This document shows positions 63,735-64,000 of a stretch of 64,000 nt of DNA, in pieces. Position 1 is the first letter of the stretch; each line of letters begins with the position of its first letter. The notes beneath the pieces were generated by a model. The model was not told where the DNA came from. It did no database searches and was given only the letters and a program-made list of their open reading frames with translations. The stretch spans positions 5,744,001-5,808,000 of the forward strand of contig NC_017249.1 in NCBI RefSeq assembly GCF_000284375.1. The letters are read 5' to 3'. Source of the stretch: Bradyrhizobium japonicum USDA 6. Its GTDB lineage: Bacteria > Pseudomonadota > Alphaproteobacteria > Rhizobiales > Xanthobacteraceae. A program made the translations under genes and the position numbers.

Positions 63735-64000
63735 ATGGAAGTCATTTTGCTGGAACGCGTGAGCAAGCTCGGACAGATGGGCGAAGTCGTGAAGGTTCGC
63801 GACGGCTATGCCCGCAATTTCCTGCTCAAGCGCGGCAAGGCGCTGCGCGCCACCGCCGACAACCGCGCCAAGTACGACGGCATGAAGGCCGAGCTCGAGG
63901 CTCGCAACCTCCAGTCCAAGGGCGAGGCGTCCAAGATCGCCGAGAAGATCGAGGGCAAGAACATCATCGTGATCCGTCAGGCCTCGGAAGCCGGCCAGTT
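63735..64000 (+). CDS. rplI: 50S ribosomal protein L9, 3' end outside the window
   Basis: The first 88 residues of L9: [40 protein letters not shown] and the start of the long connecting helix. ATG 63735 with AAAGGAGAAAG. Cut by the window end. Confidence 0.96.
   Translation, partial: MEVILLERVSKLGQMGEVVKVRDGYARNFLLKRGKALRATADNRAKYDGMKAELEARNLQSKGEASKIAEKIEGKNIIVIRQASEAGQ

Noticed and set aside
1..64000. tRNA, rRNA, insertion sequences, prophage or integrase
   Set aside because: No cloverleaf-like segment, transposase, recombinase or terminal inverted repeats were noticed; gaps are short and explained.

Overview
The window is a chromosomal segment of a high-GC alphaproteobacterium, most probably Bradyrhizobium or a close Nitrobacteraceae relative. 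This rests on the strong G/C third-position bias, the familiar alphaproteobacterial gene blocks (rpsF-rpsR-DUF2232-rplI; fabD-fabG-acpP-fabF-mltG-yicC-gmk; lptF-lptG-lptD-surA-pdxA-rsmA; hdaA-ppk-ppx), palindromic intergenic repeats of a kind I associate with this genus, and several small genes I recognise only from it. I see no insertion sequence, prophage, tRNA, rRNA or CRISPR array. Species-level identity cannot be read from the sequence alone.

Layout. 1-2.7 kb: 3' part of ribonuclease D, a REP-like palindromic element, and a class III aminotransferase. 2.9-6.8 kb: an aromatic-compound module made of an AAHS-type MFS transporter (frameshifted), an IclR regulator and an FAD monooxygenase, tied together by two 19-bp copies of one operator. 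6.8-10 kb: a 56-residue small protein, then a three-gene unit (active-site-deficient isochorismatase-like protein and two GNAT-like proteins) divergent from a LysR regulator. 10-11.1 kb: an autotransporter barrel gene, frameshifted. 11.5-15 kb: cspA, purN-purM, pgsA, hdaA. 15.1-18.9 kb: ppk-ppx behind a Pho-box-like repeat. 18.9-22.4 kb: PepSY protein and TonB receptor (iron uptake; receptor frameshifted). 22.7-28 kb: terC, ndk, two small genes, an ABC-F ATPase and a Bug-type binding protein. 28.2-34.6 kb: a type I secretion operon, namely an RTX protein, an HlyB-like ABC exporter and an HlyD adaptor. 35-38 kb: a tandem hairpin array, a lipoprotein, holC and pepA. 38.1-45.7 kb: the LPS-export and outer-membrane-assembly operon. 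45.8-49.5 kb: alcohol dehydrogenase, Flp pilin, a Crp/Fnr regulator and a run of very small genes. 49.6-52.9 kb: a caspase-like/DUF4189 protein, a secreted Ser/Gly protein and a membrane protein (frameshifted). 52.9-59.6 kb: fatty-acid synthesis with mltG, yicC and gmk. 59.7-61.5 kb: desaturase and its TetR regulator with a clear operator. 61.8-64 kb: S6, S18, a DUF2232 protein and L9 (cut by the window edge).

Themes. Several regulatory circuits can be read directly: the paired IclR operators, the TetR operator, the Pho-type repeat before ppk, and an rpsF leader whose Shine-Dalgarno can pair with an upstream arm. Five genes carry what looks like a one-base deletion; three lie in G/C runs of four and one in a short C run, so either the assembly has homopolymer errors or these genes are decaying. 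This must be settled before any of the five is called broken. I found no single convincing unknown multi-gene system. The best candidates for something undescribed are the LysR/double-GNAT/pseudo-isochorismatase unit, the caspase-DUF4189 fusion, and the modular RTX substrate with its dedicated exporter.
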